From Nostoc sphaeroides (GTDB taxonomy: Bacteria; Cyanobacteriota; Cyanobacteriia; Cyanobacteriales; Nostocaceae), in the NCBI RefSeq assembly GCF_003443655.1, contig NZ_CP031941.1, forward strand, positions 2,599,501-2,663,500: DNA of 64,000 nt, given 5' to 3'. Under the pieces are notes generated by a model that had not been told where the DNA came from, did no database searches, and saw only the letters and a program-made list of their open reading frames with translations. A program made the position numbers and the translations under genes. Positions 16,044-24,452 of this stretch are shown piece after piece; within the stretch, counting starts at the first letter, position 1, and the number at the start of each line of letters is the position of its first letter.

Positions 16044-17780
16044 CTATTTCCGGTCTTCGGGATTGGCAGCAACTGCTGGATCGGGTTCTGCTCTTAATAC
16101 TGAGTTTGGCCCGCCAGATAAGACTGGATTGGGATCAGACAAAGGTACATCTTCGTTAGCTCTTTCCAAACCGTAGTCGTAGGGGCCTGTAGCCAGTACT
16201 GGAGTTTGATCAAAATTCTCGATCGCAGGTGGTGATGTCGTCATCCACTCTAAGGTCAATGCTCTCCAGGGATTATTACCAGCTTTCTCGCCGTAAAACC
16301 AACTCCAAATGGCATTGATGATGAAGGGGAATGTCGAAATTGCCAGTATATAAGAACCATACGTGCAGATTTCGTTCAGCGTGGTGAATTTGGGGTCATA
16401 TTGGGCAATACGGCGATTCATGCCCATTAAACCCAGTTTGTGCATGGGTAAGAAGGTCATGTTTAAACCCACAATGGTCAAGGCAAAGTGAACCTTACCC
16501 CAAAATTCGTTTATCATCCGTCCCGTAATTTTCGGGAACCAATGGTAAATGCCTGCAAAAATCCCCAGTACGCTACCGCCAAATAGGACGTAGTGCAAGT
16601 GAGCTACCACAAAATAAGTATCGTGAACGTGAATATCAAAGGGCACTGCTGCCAACATCACGCCACTGATCCCGCCGATTACAAAAGTGCCAACAAAGCC
16701 GATGGCGAACAGCATGGCGCTGTTAAGCTGGATTTTTCCACCCCACATGGTGGCTAACCAGCTGAAAATTTTAATTCCTGTGGGTACGGCAATGATCATG
16801 GTGGTGATCATAAAGAACATCCGCAACCAACCGGGGATACCACTGGTAAACATGTGGTGCGCCCAAACAATTAGCCCCAAAAAGCTGATTGCAAGAGACG
16901 AATAAGCGATCGCTTTATAGCCAAAAATCGGCTTGCGGGAATGCACGGGGATAATTTCTGAAATTGCGCCAAAGAAGGGCAAAATCATGATGTAAACCGC
17001 CGGGTGGGAGTAAAACCAGAACATGTGCTGGTATACTACTGGGTCGCCACCGCCAGTTGGGTTAAAAAATGTTGTCCCGGCAATTAAGTCAAAGGAAAGC
17101 AAAATCAGACCGGCTGCCAGGACTGGGGTTGATACCAAAACTAGCGCCGAAGTAGCAAACATTGCCCAGCAGAACAAGGGCATTTGATGAACGCCCATAC
17201 CGGGGATACGCATCTTCAGCAATGTTACTAAGAAATTTATCGCCCCCAAAATAGACGATGTACCCAGCAGCAAGACACTCATAATCCAAATGCCTTGCCC
17301 CACTTGTCCTGTTACCAAACTCAGGGGAGGGTAGGAAGTCCAACCTGCATCCGGTGCATCGCCTACCGCTAAACTGGCAATCAGCAATATACCCGCAGGG
17401 GGGATCATCCAAAAGGCAACAGCATTCAGCCGAGGAAATGCCATATCTTTTGCCCCAATCATCAGGGGAATTAGATAGTTAGCAAACCCTGCCCCTGTTG
17501 GCACGATCCACAAGAAAATCATGATCGTGGCGTGCAGTGTAAACAGACTGTTGTAGACTTCGGGGGTAACAAAATCTACCTCTGGAGTTCGCAGTTCAGT
17601 ACGAACCAAGTCAGCCATTACACCGCCAATGCAGTAGAAAATAAACGAAGTGACTAGGTATTGAATCCCAATCACCTTATGGTCGGTTTGAAAGCCAAAG
17701 AAGTCTTGCCATTTTCTGTCCCCTGGTTCCTCACTAAGGGCGGGGATATTGGCAGTTTCTTGCAACTGAGCTTGTGTCAT
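16044..17780 (-). CDS. ctaD: Cytochrome c oxidase subunit I
   Basis: The product has 578 residues with twelve membrane helices. All metal ligands are visible: heme a His in LFTLHATIMIFLW, the CuB His and cross-linked Tyr in FWFYSHPAVYI, the His pair in VWAHHMFTSG, and the His residues for hemes a3 and a in HDTYFVVAHLHYVL. The C-terminal 60 residues are a hydrophilic Pro/Glu/Asn-rich cytoplasmic tail. This is an A-type heme-copper oxidase core and should form the active site with subunits II and III, encoded on either side. The heme is supplied by the divergently transcribed ctaA and ctaB. ATG 17780 is the start of the conserved N-terminus. Confidence 0.97.
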   Translation of the reverse strand: MTQAQLQETANIPALSEEPGDRKWQDFFGFQTDHKVIGIQYLVTSFIFYCIGGVMADLVRTELRTPEVDFVTPEVYNSLFTLHATIMIFLWIVPTGAGFANYLIPLMIGAKDMAFPRLNAVAFWMIPPAGILLIASLAVGDAPDAGWTSYPPLSLVTGQVGQGIWIMSVLLLGTSSILGAINFLVTLLKMRIPGMGVHQMPLFCWAMFATSALVLVSTPVLAAGLILLSFDLIAGTTFFNPTGGGDPVVYQHMFWFYSHPAVYIMILPFFGAISEIIPVHSRKPIFGYKAIAYSSLAISFLGLIVWAHHMFTSGIPGWLRMFFMITTMIIAVPTGIKIFSWLATMWGGKIQLNSAMLFAIGFVGTFVIGGISGVMLAAVPFDIHVHDTYFVVAHLHYVLFGGSVLGIFAGIYHWFPKITGRMINEFWGKVHFALTIVGLNMTFLPMHKLGLMGMNRRIAQYDPKFTTLNEICTYGSYILAISTFPFIINAIWSWFYGEKAGNNPWRALTLEWMTTSPPAIENFDQTPVLATGPYDYGLERANEDVPLSDPNPVLSGGPNSVLRAEPDPAVAANPEDRK

Positions 17781-17881
17781 AGTCGTTAGTTATCTTTTGT
17801 CATTTGTCCTTTGTCAGTTGTCCTTTGTCATTTGTCATTTTTTAGACCAATGACCAATGACTAATGACCAATGACCAATGA
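17781..17881. repeat. TTTGTC / CAATGAC repeat tract between ctaD and ctaC
   Basis: About 100 bases made of repeated CATTTGTCC units and their inverted partners CCAATGACTAATGA; a similar tract lies at 37170-37225. It is non-coding and can form a hairpin in the cox transcript. Confidence 0.6.
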
Positions 17882-18964
17882 CTAATGGTGAACTTGATGG
17901 AGGATTTCTGGCTTAATTCCCATGTCCTTGGTGTAAGGGGCGAGAAATTCATTTGGGGATAGATTCGCAGGGTTAACAGCAACGGCTTGATTTAGTGTTT
18001 CACGGCTAGCAACTAGCTGTTCTTGCATCCATTTGTCAAAGGCTTCTTGTGGCTCAACGACTACTGTTGCTCTCATCGCACCGTGGTAGGGGCCACAAAG
18101 TTCAGCACAGATTAGGACATAATCTCCTGCTTTTTTGGGGGTGAAGCGAATCTCGCTTTGTCTACCAGGGATCGCATCTTGTTTCAGGCGGAACTCTGGC
18201 ACCCAAAAGGCATGGATGACATCGTTGGCTGTCATATTGATTTCCACTTCTCGCCCGATGGGAACGTGCATTTCACCTGTAGTTATACCAGTTTCAGGAT
18301 AAGTGAAAATCCAGGCATATTGTAGACCTGTGACATTGACTTGTAATCCTGCTGGTTTGCCTGCTTTATCAGGAGTTCCCCCAATTGTCGGAGCAACACT
18401 ACCGACACCAGGAGCATTCCGCAGTTGGGGAATTTGGTCAGCATTGCGGACTGCTGCGGTAGCTGGATCTTGCATTGCCTCATCAGATTTTTCTTGATTG
18501 AGGTTGGGTTCGGTGCTAGGAGGAGTATCGCTTAAAGTTGCCGCCATAGCACTTCCAGGCATTGCCATTGACTCCTGATTCATCGGCGCTTGATGGATAG
18601 CGTGGGGATCAAAGCCGCCGATTTCGTTGTAGACATCAAAGCTGTAAACAGAAATACCGATAACGATAATTGCTGGGATCGCCGTCCAGAGAATTTCTAA
18701 AGGTACATTGCCCTCAACTGGTGGGCCGTCTTCATTATCACCTGCACGCCGACGGTATTTAAATGCAGAGTAAATTAAAATACCTTCTACGAGTAGGAAT
18801 ATACCTGTAGAAATGATCATCATCGCGTTGAATAGACCATCCACTAATACGGCTTCATCCGTTGCTGCTGCTGGCAACAGACCGTGATTTTGACCGTACC
18901 AAAGGCTGGCTAGCGTTAGCACGATGCCAATGAGTAATGTCCAGATTGAACTTGGAATCTTCAC
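17882..18964 (-). CDS. ctaC: Cytochrome c oxidase subunit II
   Basis: The product has 360 residues. Two membrane helices lie in the first 110 residues (one near 8-24, one near 47-66). A long Pro/Met/Asn-rich insert covers about 120-200. The C-terminal cupredoxin domain has VTGLQYAWIFTYPETG and the CuA site: His in DVIHAFWVPEF and the cluster CAELCGPYHGAM, giving both Cys, the Glu, the His and the Met ligands. It accepts electrons from a soluble carrier and passes them to heme a. It is the first gene of the operon, with 565 bases of shared upstream region before the divergent ctaA. The insert is longer than in most bacteria and typical of cyanobacterial copies. Confidence 0.95.
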   Translation of the reverse strand: MKIPSSIWTLLIGIVLTLASLWYGQNHGLLPAAATDEAVLVDGLFNAMMIISTGIFLLVEGILIYSAFKYRRRAGDNEDGPPVEGNVPLEILWTAIPAIIVIGISVYSFDVYNEIGGFDPHAIHQAPMNQESMAMPGSAMAATLSDTPPSTEPNLNQEKSDEAMQDPATAAVRNADQIPQLRNAPGVGSVAPTIGGTPDKAGKPAGLQVNVTGLQYAWIFTYPETGITTGEMHVPIGREVEINMTANDVIHAFWVPEFRLKQDAIPGRQSEIRFTPKKAGDYVLICAELCGPYHGAMRATVVVEPQEAFDKWMQEQLVASRETLNQAVAVNPANLSPNEFLAPYTKDMGIKPEILHQVHH

Positions 18965-19529
18965 GGCTTACTTAATTGAATTTACTACGTTATCTTAAAG
19001 CTGCCCACTTACTAAGGTAGTCTAGGCCAGAAGGCATAGAGTACAAAGGTCTGAAATTTTTATTAATTTTTTTAACTATTTTACTAATTTTGGGTACAAG
19101 GTGACTATCAGGAGGCAGGAAGCAGGGGGCAGAAGACAGGAGGTAGAAGGTAGAAGGTAGAAGGTAGGTAGCAGTGACCGAGATGTATTTCAAAGTATGG
19201 GATTTAATCACTGGGTTTTATACCCAAAACTAAAGTTTTCATTCATAATGATTTCCTCCTGCCCTCTGCCTCCTGCCTCCTGCCTTCTCCTAAAATCAGT
19301 GGAAAAACTTAAGGAAAAATTTAGAATGTTTAAATTAATTGTGATTAATCAATTTTTCACATCTTGAAAAATACCTAAAGCTTCAGGCAAAACCTTTCTA
19401 GAGTGATTCAAAGTATAAGTGAGTGCTAATCTATAAACCCTTAGCCTATACGCTAGGGTGAAGATAGGACGCTAAAAGAAAACTGAAAATTTTAACAGAT
19501 CCACCAAGAGCGGGCAGAAGGTATCCTTC
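18965..19529. promoter_or_regulatory. Divergent ctaC/ctaA intergenic region
   Basis: About 565 bases without a gene. It contains GGAAGCAGGG/GGTAGAAGGTAG repeats (about 19106-19170) and their inverted counterpart CTGCCTCCTGCCTCC (19260-19290), which could form a large stem. Promoters for both operons must lie here; I cannot place them with confidence. Confidence 0.45.
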
Positions 19530-20525
19530 ATGAGCGAATTTGTCCTACAACAACAAAATGAAGCGGCAGTTGAGCAGCAAAAGCCCAAGGAAATGATTCG
19601 TCGCTTGGTGTGGAAAATATGCATAGCCACCTTAATTTTGATGGCAATAGGCAGCGCCACCCGCGTGATGAATGCTGGACTTGCTTGCCCAGACTGGCCC
19701 TTATGCTATGGCGAACTGGTACCAGCCAAGCAAATGAATCTCCAAGTGTTTTTGGAGTGGTTTCACAGATTGGATGCAGCTTTAATTGGTGTAAGCGCGA
19801 TCGCACTTTTCGGTTTATCCTGGTGGCATCGTCGTTTCTTACCCAGATGGCTGCCTTGGGCATCAACATTTGCCCTGTTTTTAATTGTCTTCCAAGGCAT
19901 CTTGGGGGGACTCACCGTCACCGAACTGTTGCGGTTTGATATCGTTACCGCTCATTTAGGAACGGCGCTGTTATTTTTTAGCACCCTCCTGATTATCGGC
20001 ACAGCGCTCACGCCCTATCAGGGAAATGGAACCGTTGGTAAGTTGCCTTGGGTCGGTTTAACTGCTGCTGTTCTGGTTTACTTGCAAAGTTTGCTAGGTG
20101 CTTTAGTAGGCTCTCGCTGGGCGCTACACCAATGCCTCGGCGGTTCTCAACTTTGTACGGTAATGTACAGCCATATTGCTGGTTTGGTGCCGCCAACATT
20201 AGCAACCTTGGCAATGGTATTTATCTGTTGGCGGACACCAGCACTACATCCAGCCTTACGGCGACTGGCAAATATGGCTGGTGGGTTGTTAACCTTACAA
20301 ATCTTGTTGGGATTCGCAACTTTCAAATTACACCTCCAAGTCGAGCCTCTCACAGTCTCTCACCAAGCTATAGGAGCTGCTTTGCTGGGTACTTTGGTGG
20401 CTTTCACAGTTCTCGCACTGCGTGACTGGGCTACTAGCCGCAACATCACAGTGTTAAGCAATGACTGCGGAGTATGGAGTGAGGGAACAGGGGGAGTAGC
20501 GGAAGGAAAAATTTCTAACTCCTAA
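19530..20525 (+). CDS. ctaA: Heme A synthase
   Basis: The product has 331 residues with eight membrane helices in two four-helix halves. The four family His residues are visible: FLEWFHRLDAALIG and IVTAHLGTALL in the first half, MYSHIAGLVPP and TVSHQAIGAALLG in the second. Two Cys pairs, LACPDWPLCYG and HQCLGGSQLC, mark the Cys-containing type of CtaA found in many bacteria. It converts heme O to heme A by oxidising a methyl group, using the product of the next gene. It is divergent from coxBAC. The last 20 or so residues (CGVWSEGTGGVAEGK...) look like repeat-derived extension rather than conserved tail. Confidence 0.94.
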   Translation: MSEFVLQQQNEAAVEQQKPKEMIRRLVWKICIATLILMAIGSATRVMNAGLACPDWPLCYGELVPAKQMNLQVFLEWFHRLDAALIGVSAIALFGLSWWHRRFLPRWLPWASTFALFLIVFQGILGGLTVTELLRFDIVTAHLGTALLFFSTLLIIGTALTPYQGNGTVGKLPWVGLTAAVLVYLQSLLGALVGSRWALHQCLGGSQLCTVMYSHIAGLVPPTLATLAMVFICWRTPALHPALRRLANMAGGLLTLQILLGFATFKLHLQVEPLTVSHQAIGAALLGTLVAFTVLALRDWATSRNITVLSNDCGVWSEGTGGVAEGKISNS

Positions 20526-20527
20526 CT

Positions 20528-20586
20528 CCTGTACAGACGCGATTAATCGCGTCTCTCTTGTACAGACGCGATTAATCGCGTCTCTA
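20528..20586. repeat. Two tandem palindromes between ctaA and ctaB
   Basis: Two copies of GTACAGACGCGATTAATCGCGTCTC lie head to tail. Each can form a hairpin (GACGCGATTAATCGCGTC is a perfect palindrome). Same family as 2191, 21841, 47308 and 54870. Confidence 0.85.
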
Positions 20587-20718
20587 CTAAATTATGGCCG
20601 CAACGGCGAGTATTGCGATCTACGCAGGTGCAGAAAATCTGTGTTTCATTTGCCTGAAAGAGCCACCTTGAGCGGGGGCTGCATATAAGTTGTTGAAAAA
20701 TAAGGAACCAGAGCCAAA

Positions 20719-21672
20719 ATGATTGAGACTAATGTCTCTCGCCACCACCAAACATTTTTACAGGTAGTTCAAAGTTATTACCAGCTAACCAAGCCTCGGA
20801 TTATTCCATTGCTTTTGATTACCACGGCTGGGAGTATGTGGATTGCTGCTAAAGGAGAAGTTGATCCATTGCTGTTGCTAGTAACTCTCACTGGTGGCAC
20901 AATGGCTGCTGCAAGCGCCCAGACGATCAACTGTATCTACGATCGCGATATTGATTATGATATGGAGCGGACGCGCCATCGTCCGATGCCTTCCGGTAAG
21001 GTTCAGCCGCGTGATGCTCTAATTTTTGCGATCGCACTGGCGACGATTTCCTTTACACTCCTAGCAGTATTTGCCAACCTGTTAGCCGCGCTGCTAGCCT
21101 TCTCTGGCATCGTCTTTTATATTTTGGTCTATACCCACTGGCTAAAACGCCACACCCCTCAGAATATCGTTGTTGGTGGAGCGGCTGGGGCAATTCCGGC
21201 GTTAGTAGGTTGGGCTGCTGTCACAGGCACTTTAAGCTGGTCAGCATGGTTAATTTTTGCCATCGTCTTTTTGTGGACACCACCCCATTTCTGGGCGCTA
21301 GCTCTGATGATTAAAGATGACTACGCAAAAGTTGGGATACCAATGTTACCTGTGATTGAAGGTACTACGGCAACCGTAAAGCAGATTTGGTACTATACGC
21401 TGGTAACAGTATTTGCAACTGTTTTATTGGTTTATCCTTTGGGCGCGAGTGGAATTCTTTATGCTGCGATCGCCCTAATTCTGGGAGGATTATTTATCCA
21501 CAAATCTTGGCGTTTGTTGCAAAATCCAGAGGATCGTGCTGTAGCTAAAGAGTTGTTTCTCTTTTCCATCTCTTACATGATGCTGTTGTGTCTGGGGATG
21601 GTAGTTGATAGTCTTCCCATTACCCATAATTTAATTAGTGCGGTGAGTAATCATCTGCATTTTATTGGATAG
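20719..21672 (+). CDS. ctaB: Protoheme IX farnesyltransferase (heme O synthase)
   Basis: The product has 317 residues of the UbiA prenyltransferase superfamily with about nine membrane helices. The two Asp-rich motifs are intact: NCIYDRDIDYDMERTRHRP (about residues 74-92) and DDYAKVGIPMLP (about 203-214). It attaches a farnesyl group to protoheme to form heme O, which CtaA then oxidises. It lies 193 bases after ctaA, a gap that contains two palindromic repeats, so the two may be separate transcripts. The start at 20719 gives the conserved N-terminal YYQLTKPRIIPLLLITTAG. Confidence 0.95.
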   Translation: MIETNVSRHHQTFLQVVQSYYQLTKPRIIPLLLITTAGSMWIAAKGEVDPLLLLVTLTGGTMAAASAQTINCIYDRDIDYDMERTRHRPMPSGKVQPRDALIFAIALATISFTLLAVFANLLAALLAFSGIVFYILVYTHWLKRHTPQNIVVGGAAGAIPALVGWAAVTGTLSWSAWLIFAIVFLWTPPHFWALALMIKDDYAKVGIPMLPVIEGTTATVKQIWYYTLVTVFATVLLVYPLGASGILYAAIALILGGLFIHKSWRLLQNPEDRAVAKELFLFSISYMMLLCLGMVVDSLPITHNLISAVSNHLHFIG

Positions 21673-21687
21673 GGGATGGAAAATTTA

Positions 21688-21725
21688 GCGATCGCGTTTG
21701 GTAAAGGGGCGCGATCGCATTTTTG
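21688..21725 (+). terminator. HIP1-based terminator after ctaB
   Basis: GCGATCGCG and CGCGATCGC form a 9-bp stem around a 13-base loop and are followed by ATTTTT. The two arms are GCGATCGC octamers, so a HIP1 pair appears to serve as a terminator 16 bases after the stop. Confidence 0.65.
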
Positions 21726-21840
21726 TAAGTTAGAAAATATACATAATAATTTGAGTTTGGCGGATTTGCGATATCTAAGCCTACGCAAGTAAAATTTCAG
21801 TTATAACCCAATACAGTTCAGATAAGACCAAAACACTTGT

Positions 21841-21959
21841 AGAGACGGCGATTTATCGCGTCTTATAGAGACGGCGATTTATCGCGTCTTATAGAGACGG
21901 CGATTTATCGCGTCTTATAGAGACGGCGATTTATCGCGTCTTATAGAGACGGCGATTTA
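21841..21959. repeat. 26-bp tandem repeat, four full copies and a partial fifth
   Basis: The unit AGAGACGGCGATTTATCGCG plus TCTTAT starts at 21841, 21867, 21893 and 21919, with a partial copy at 21945. Copies are identical. The period (26) differs from the 20-bp array at 2191 although both are built from the same palindrome. Confidence 0.92.
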
Positions 21960-22039
21960 GTAGAAATAGCGCTTAACTGAACCGTATTGAGTTATAACCA
22001 AATTGATTAAAAAGCTGAATGAAGTTGTAAAAAATATAA

Positions 22040-22282
22040 ATGTTGACAAATTACATTCGTACAGCAATGCACAAAGCAACTTATGAGTTGCTTGAGGATG
22101 GGACTTTCTATGGCGAAATTCCAGAGTGTCAAGGAGTTTGGGCAAACGCTGCAACACTAGAAGCTTGTCGGGAGGATTTGCAAGATACTTTTGAAGGATG
22201 GATTATTTTAGGACTGCGTTTAGGTCATACTCTACCGATACTTGATAGTATTGACCTGAATTTCACCAAAAAGGTCGCCTAA
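22040..22282 (+). CDS. hicB: HicB-family antitoxin
   Basis: The product has 80 residues. The partial RNase-H-like HicB fold is visible: YELLEDGTFYGEIPECQGVWANAATLEACREDL with the GEIPE/QGVWA turn typical of the family, then FEGWIILGLRLGHTLP. Its TAA stop overlaps the ATG of hicA by one base (TAATG), so the two are translationally coupled. HicB normally binds and neutralises HicA and represses its own operon. No clear ribosome site lies upstream. Because hicA has been split by an insertion, this antitoxin may now protect against a changed or absent toxin. Confidence 0.85.
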   Translation: MLTNYIRTAMHKATYELLEDGTFYGEIPECQGVWANAATLEACREDLQDTFEGWIILGLRLGHTLPILDSIDLNFTKKVA

Positions 22283-22455
22283 TGCCACCCTTTGGATCGA
22301 TTAATCGACACGATCTGATTCGTTATTTGAAAGATGCAGGTTTTGATGGGCCTTACCCAGGTGGTAAGCATCAATACATGGTGAAAGGTGAATTAAAGCT
22401 GACAATTCCCAATCCGCATCAGGGAGACATCAGCCCAAGCTTACTAAATAGAATA

Positions 22456-24124
22456 GTAAGCGTTCAGGGGGGTAGGAGAGCGATCGCTAAAAATTCCCCC
22501 CAAAATCTGATAAATTAAGTGACATGGAACACAAGCGCGTCAGTCATTTAGAACAGATACCCCCAGAAGATTGGGGAAAGACTCCAACCAGCGTCAAAAA
22601 ACTGGTGGAGGAGATGGCGCAGCAAATAGAACAACAGGAAAAGAAACTAACAGAAGTCCTGACAGTTCAAGAACAGCTATTAGAAAAAATAAATCAGACA
22701 TCAAAGAACTCATCATCACCCCCCTCAAGCGACCCACCAGGATTCTCCAAAAAGCCACCCAAACAGAAAAGCAGCAAAAAACGAGGGGGTCAGCCAGGTC
22801 ATAAAGGAAATAGCCGGGACTTATACCCCATAGAAGAATGTAGCTCAGTAATAGAACATCATCCGCAATTATGTACGAATTGTGGAGCAACCCTCAGTGG
22901 AGTTGATACAAACCCCTATCGTCACCAGATAGTAGAAATTCCACCCATCAGTCCCATAGTCATCGAGCATCGTTTACATCAATTGACCTGTACTGGATGT
23001 GGCAGTAGTACTCGTGCAAAATTGCCAGAAGACGTGAACCAAAGTGGTTACGGAGTCAGAGTAGTAGCTCTAGTGGCACTGCTGAGTGGAGTGTACCGTA
23101 ACAGTCAAAGGATGGTACAAAGTGCAATGCAAGAGGTGTTTGGAATCTCAATATCATTGGGAACAGTCAACAGACTGCGACTGGAAGCGAGTAACGCAGT
23201 GGCGACCTGTGTAGATGAAGCCAAACTTTATATTCAAAAAGCAAACATCGTTGGAGCCGATGAAACCAGCTTTAACCAAGGAAATATTGACGGTTTTAAT
23301 CCTCAACAAAGAAAGGCTTGGTTATGGGTTGCTGTCACCCCCCTAGTCACATTTTTTGAAATTGCCCTAACTCGTTGTACCCAAGCAGCTCAGAACTTAT
23401 TGGGTGATAACTTTGGAGGAATTTTAAACTCTGACCGTCATGGTGCTTACAATTGGGTAGAACTAGAACGTCGGCAATTGTGTTGGGCGCATCTGCGACG
23501 TGAATTTATCAAAATTTCCGAGCGTCCTGGAGTTTCGGCACAATTAGGAACTGCACTGGTTAAACAGCAAGAAAAATTGTTTGAACTATGGCATCGAGTT
23601 AGAGATGGCACATTATCTCATTGTGATTTTGGTGAGTTGGTTCTAGAGATTCGCTCATCAATCAAAGCAACTTTACTTGAAGCTGATAACTATTCTATTG
23701 GTACACGGGAAAAAACACCCCTAGCAAAAACTGTTCGCACCTGTCGTCAACTACTGAAAGTTGAGCCGGCGATGTGGTTGTTTGTGACCACCCAAGGTGT
23801 TGAACCCACTAATAATGCTGCTGAACGAGCTATCCGTCCTGCTGTAATCTGGCGACGGACTAGTTTTGGCTCTCAAACCCAGACTGGTAGTAATTTTGTG
23901 GCTCGGATGCTGACTGTGGTAACAACCCTGAAGTCTCAAAAACGTAATGTTTTGGAGTTTATGACCCAGGCTGTTGTTGCTACTCGTGGTGGTACAGCCA
24001 CTCCTTCTCTGCTTCCTGAAGCCACTACTTGTTCTGATGATTCTGACTTGTTGACTGCTGCATAATTTTATTCCTTGATTTTGGGGGTGGTTTTTCGTCT
24101 TCTTTATACCCCCTGAACGCTTAC
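22456..24124 (+). mobile_element. IS66-family insertion sequence, 1,669 bp
   Basis: The ends are GTAAGCGTTCAGGGGGGTA and its inverted partner TACCCCCTGAACGCTTAC, differing by one G. The 8-bp target duplication ATAGAATA is exact at 22448-22455 and 24125-24132. Eight-base duplications and GTAA ends are characteristic of IS66. There is one gene, so this is the single-gene (ISBst12-like) subtype without tnpA and tnpB. Confidence 0.95.
22524..24065 (+). CDS. IS66-family transposase (TnpC type)
   Basis: The product has 513 residues and appears intact. Order of parts: N-terminal coiled coil (about 15-60), Ser/Pro/Lys linker, GGQPGHKG motif, zinc-binding region with LCTNCG and LTCTGCG, helix-rich segment GISISLGTVNRLRLEA, then the DDE catalytic domain with VGADETSF, LNSDRHGAYNW and the terminal Glu in EPTNNAAERAIRP. 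The insertion duplications are exact and the transposase shows no stop, so the insertion is probably recent and the element potentially active. Confidence 0.93.
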   Translation: MEHKRVSHLEQIPPEDWGKTPTSVKKLVEEMAQQIEQQEKKLTEVLTVQEQLLEKINQTSKNSSSPPSSDPPGFSKKPPKQKSSKKRGGQPGHKGNSRDLYPIEECSSVIEHHPQLCTNCGATLSGVDTNPYRHQIVEIPPISPIVIEHRLHQLTCTGCGSSTRAKLPEDVNQSGYGVRVVALVALLSGVYRNSQRMVQSAMQEVFGISISLGTVNRLRLEASNAVATCVDEAKLYIQKANIVGADETSFNQGNIDGFNPQQRKAWLWVAVTPLVTFFEIALTRCTQAAQNLLGDNFGGILNSDRHGAYNWVELERRQLCWAHLRREFIKISERPGVSAQLGTALVKQQEKLFELWHRVRDGTLSHCDFGELVLEIRSSIKATLLEADNYSIGTREKTPLAKTVRTCRQLLKVEPAMWLFVTTQGVEPTNNAAERAIRPAVIWRRTSFGSQTQTGSNFVARMLTVVTTLKSQKRNVLEFMTQAVVATRGGTATPSLLPEATTCSDDSDLLTAA

Positions 24125-24249
24125 ATAGAATATTACGTCAAGCTAATATAAGCAGAGATGAATGGGAAGCGTTATAACTGTTGTAAACTTACAAAAGCGA
24201 TCTCATTTCTAAAACTTCTAATTCAAAAGTGAAAATTTTTAATACCTTA

Positions 24250-24432
24250 TCATTTAAGTAAGATTCTTCGCGGACGATTTTCTTCATTAGGAAAATGGCA
24301 GTGAACTGCATCACGAACCATTTCCTGTAGTGTTTCTATATCGTCAGCCTGAGTAAAAATTGACTCTGTTAGAGCTACTGCTGTATAACCGCCATCTGGA
24401 TCATCTTCAACGAGAAATACAATTTCACTCAT
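24250..24432 (-). CDS. Solitary HicB-like / type II antitoxin-like small protein
   Basis: 60 residues from ATG 24432, preferred over the in-frame Met at 24453 because AAGGAAAG lies ten bases before it and the product then begins MSEIVFLVEDDPDGGYTAVAL, the usual beginning of this family. The pattern VEDDPDGGYTAVAL...IETLQEMVRDAV.CHF...RPRRILL is the short HicB-like fold widespread in cyanobacteria, normally paired with a HicA-like toxin gene just after it. No partner is present here: only about 70 non-coding bases separate its stop from the end of the disrupted hicA on the other strand. It follows the kinase gene by 20 bases and could be co-transcribed with it. Confidence 0.6.
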   Translation of the reverse strand: MSEIVFLVEDDPDGGYTAVALTESIFTQADDIETLQEMVRDAVHCHFPNEENRPRRILLK

Positions 24433-24452
24433 AGCGAATCTTTCCTTAAACA

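Larger units (their letters stand above)
22282..24177 (+). pseudogene. hicA: hicA mRNA-interferase gene split by an IS66-family element
   Basis: The first 58 codons (22282-22455) encode a HicA: INRHDLIRYLKDAGFDGPYPGGKHQYMVKG with the active-site His in GGKHQYM, then ISPSLLNRI. After the insertion and its 8-bp duplication, the frame resumes at 24133 as LRQANISRDEWEAL and stops at 24177. The rebuilt protein is 72 residues, normal for HicA. As it stands, translation runs from the host codons into the element for 20 more residues and stops at 22518, so a 78-residue variant with an altered C-terminal helix could still be made. Whether it is toxic is unknown. Confidence 0.9.

Noticed and set aside
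18990..19211. 73-residue minus-strand frame between ctaC and ctaA
   Set aside because: Encoded largely by GGTAGAAGG/GGCAGGAGG repeats.
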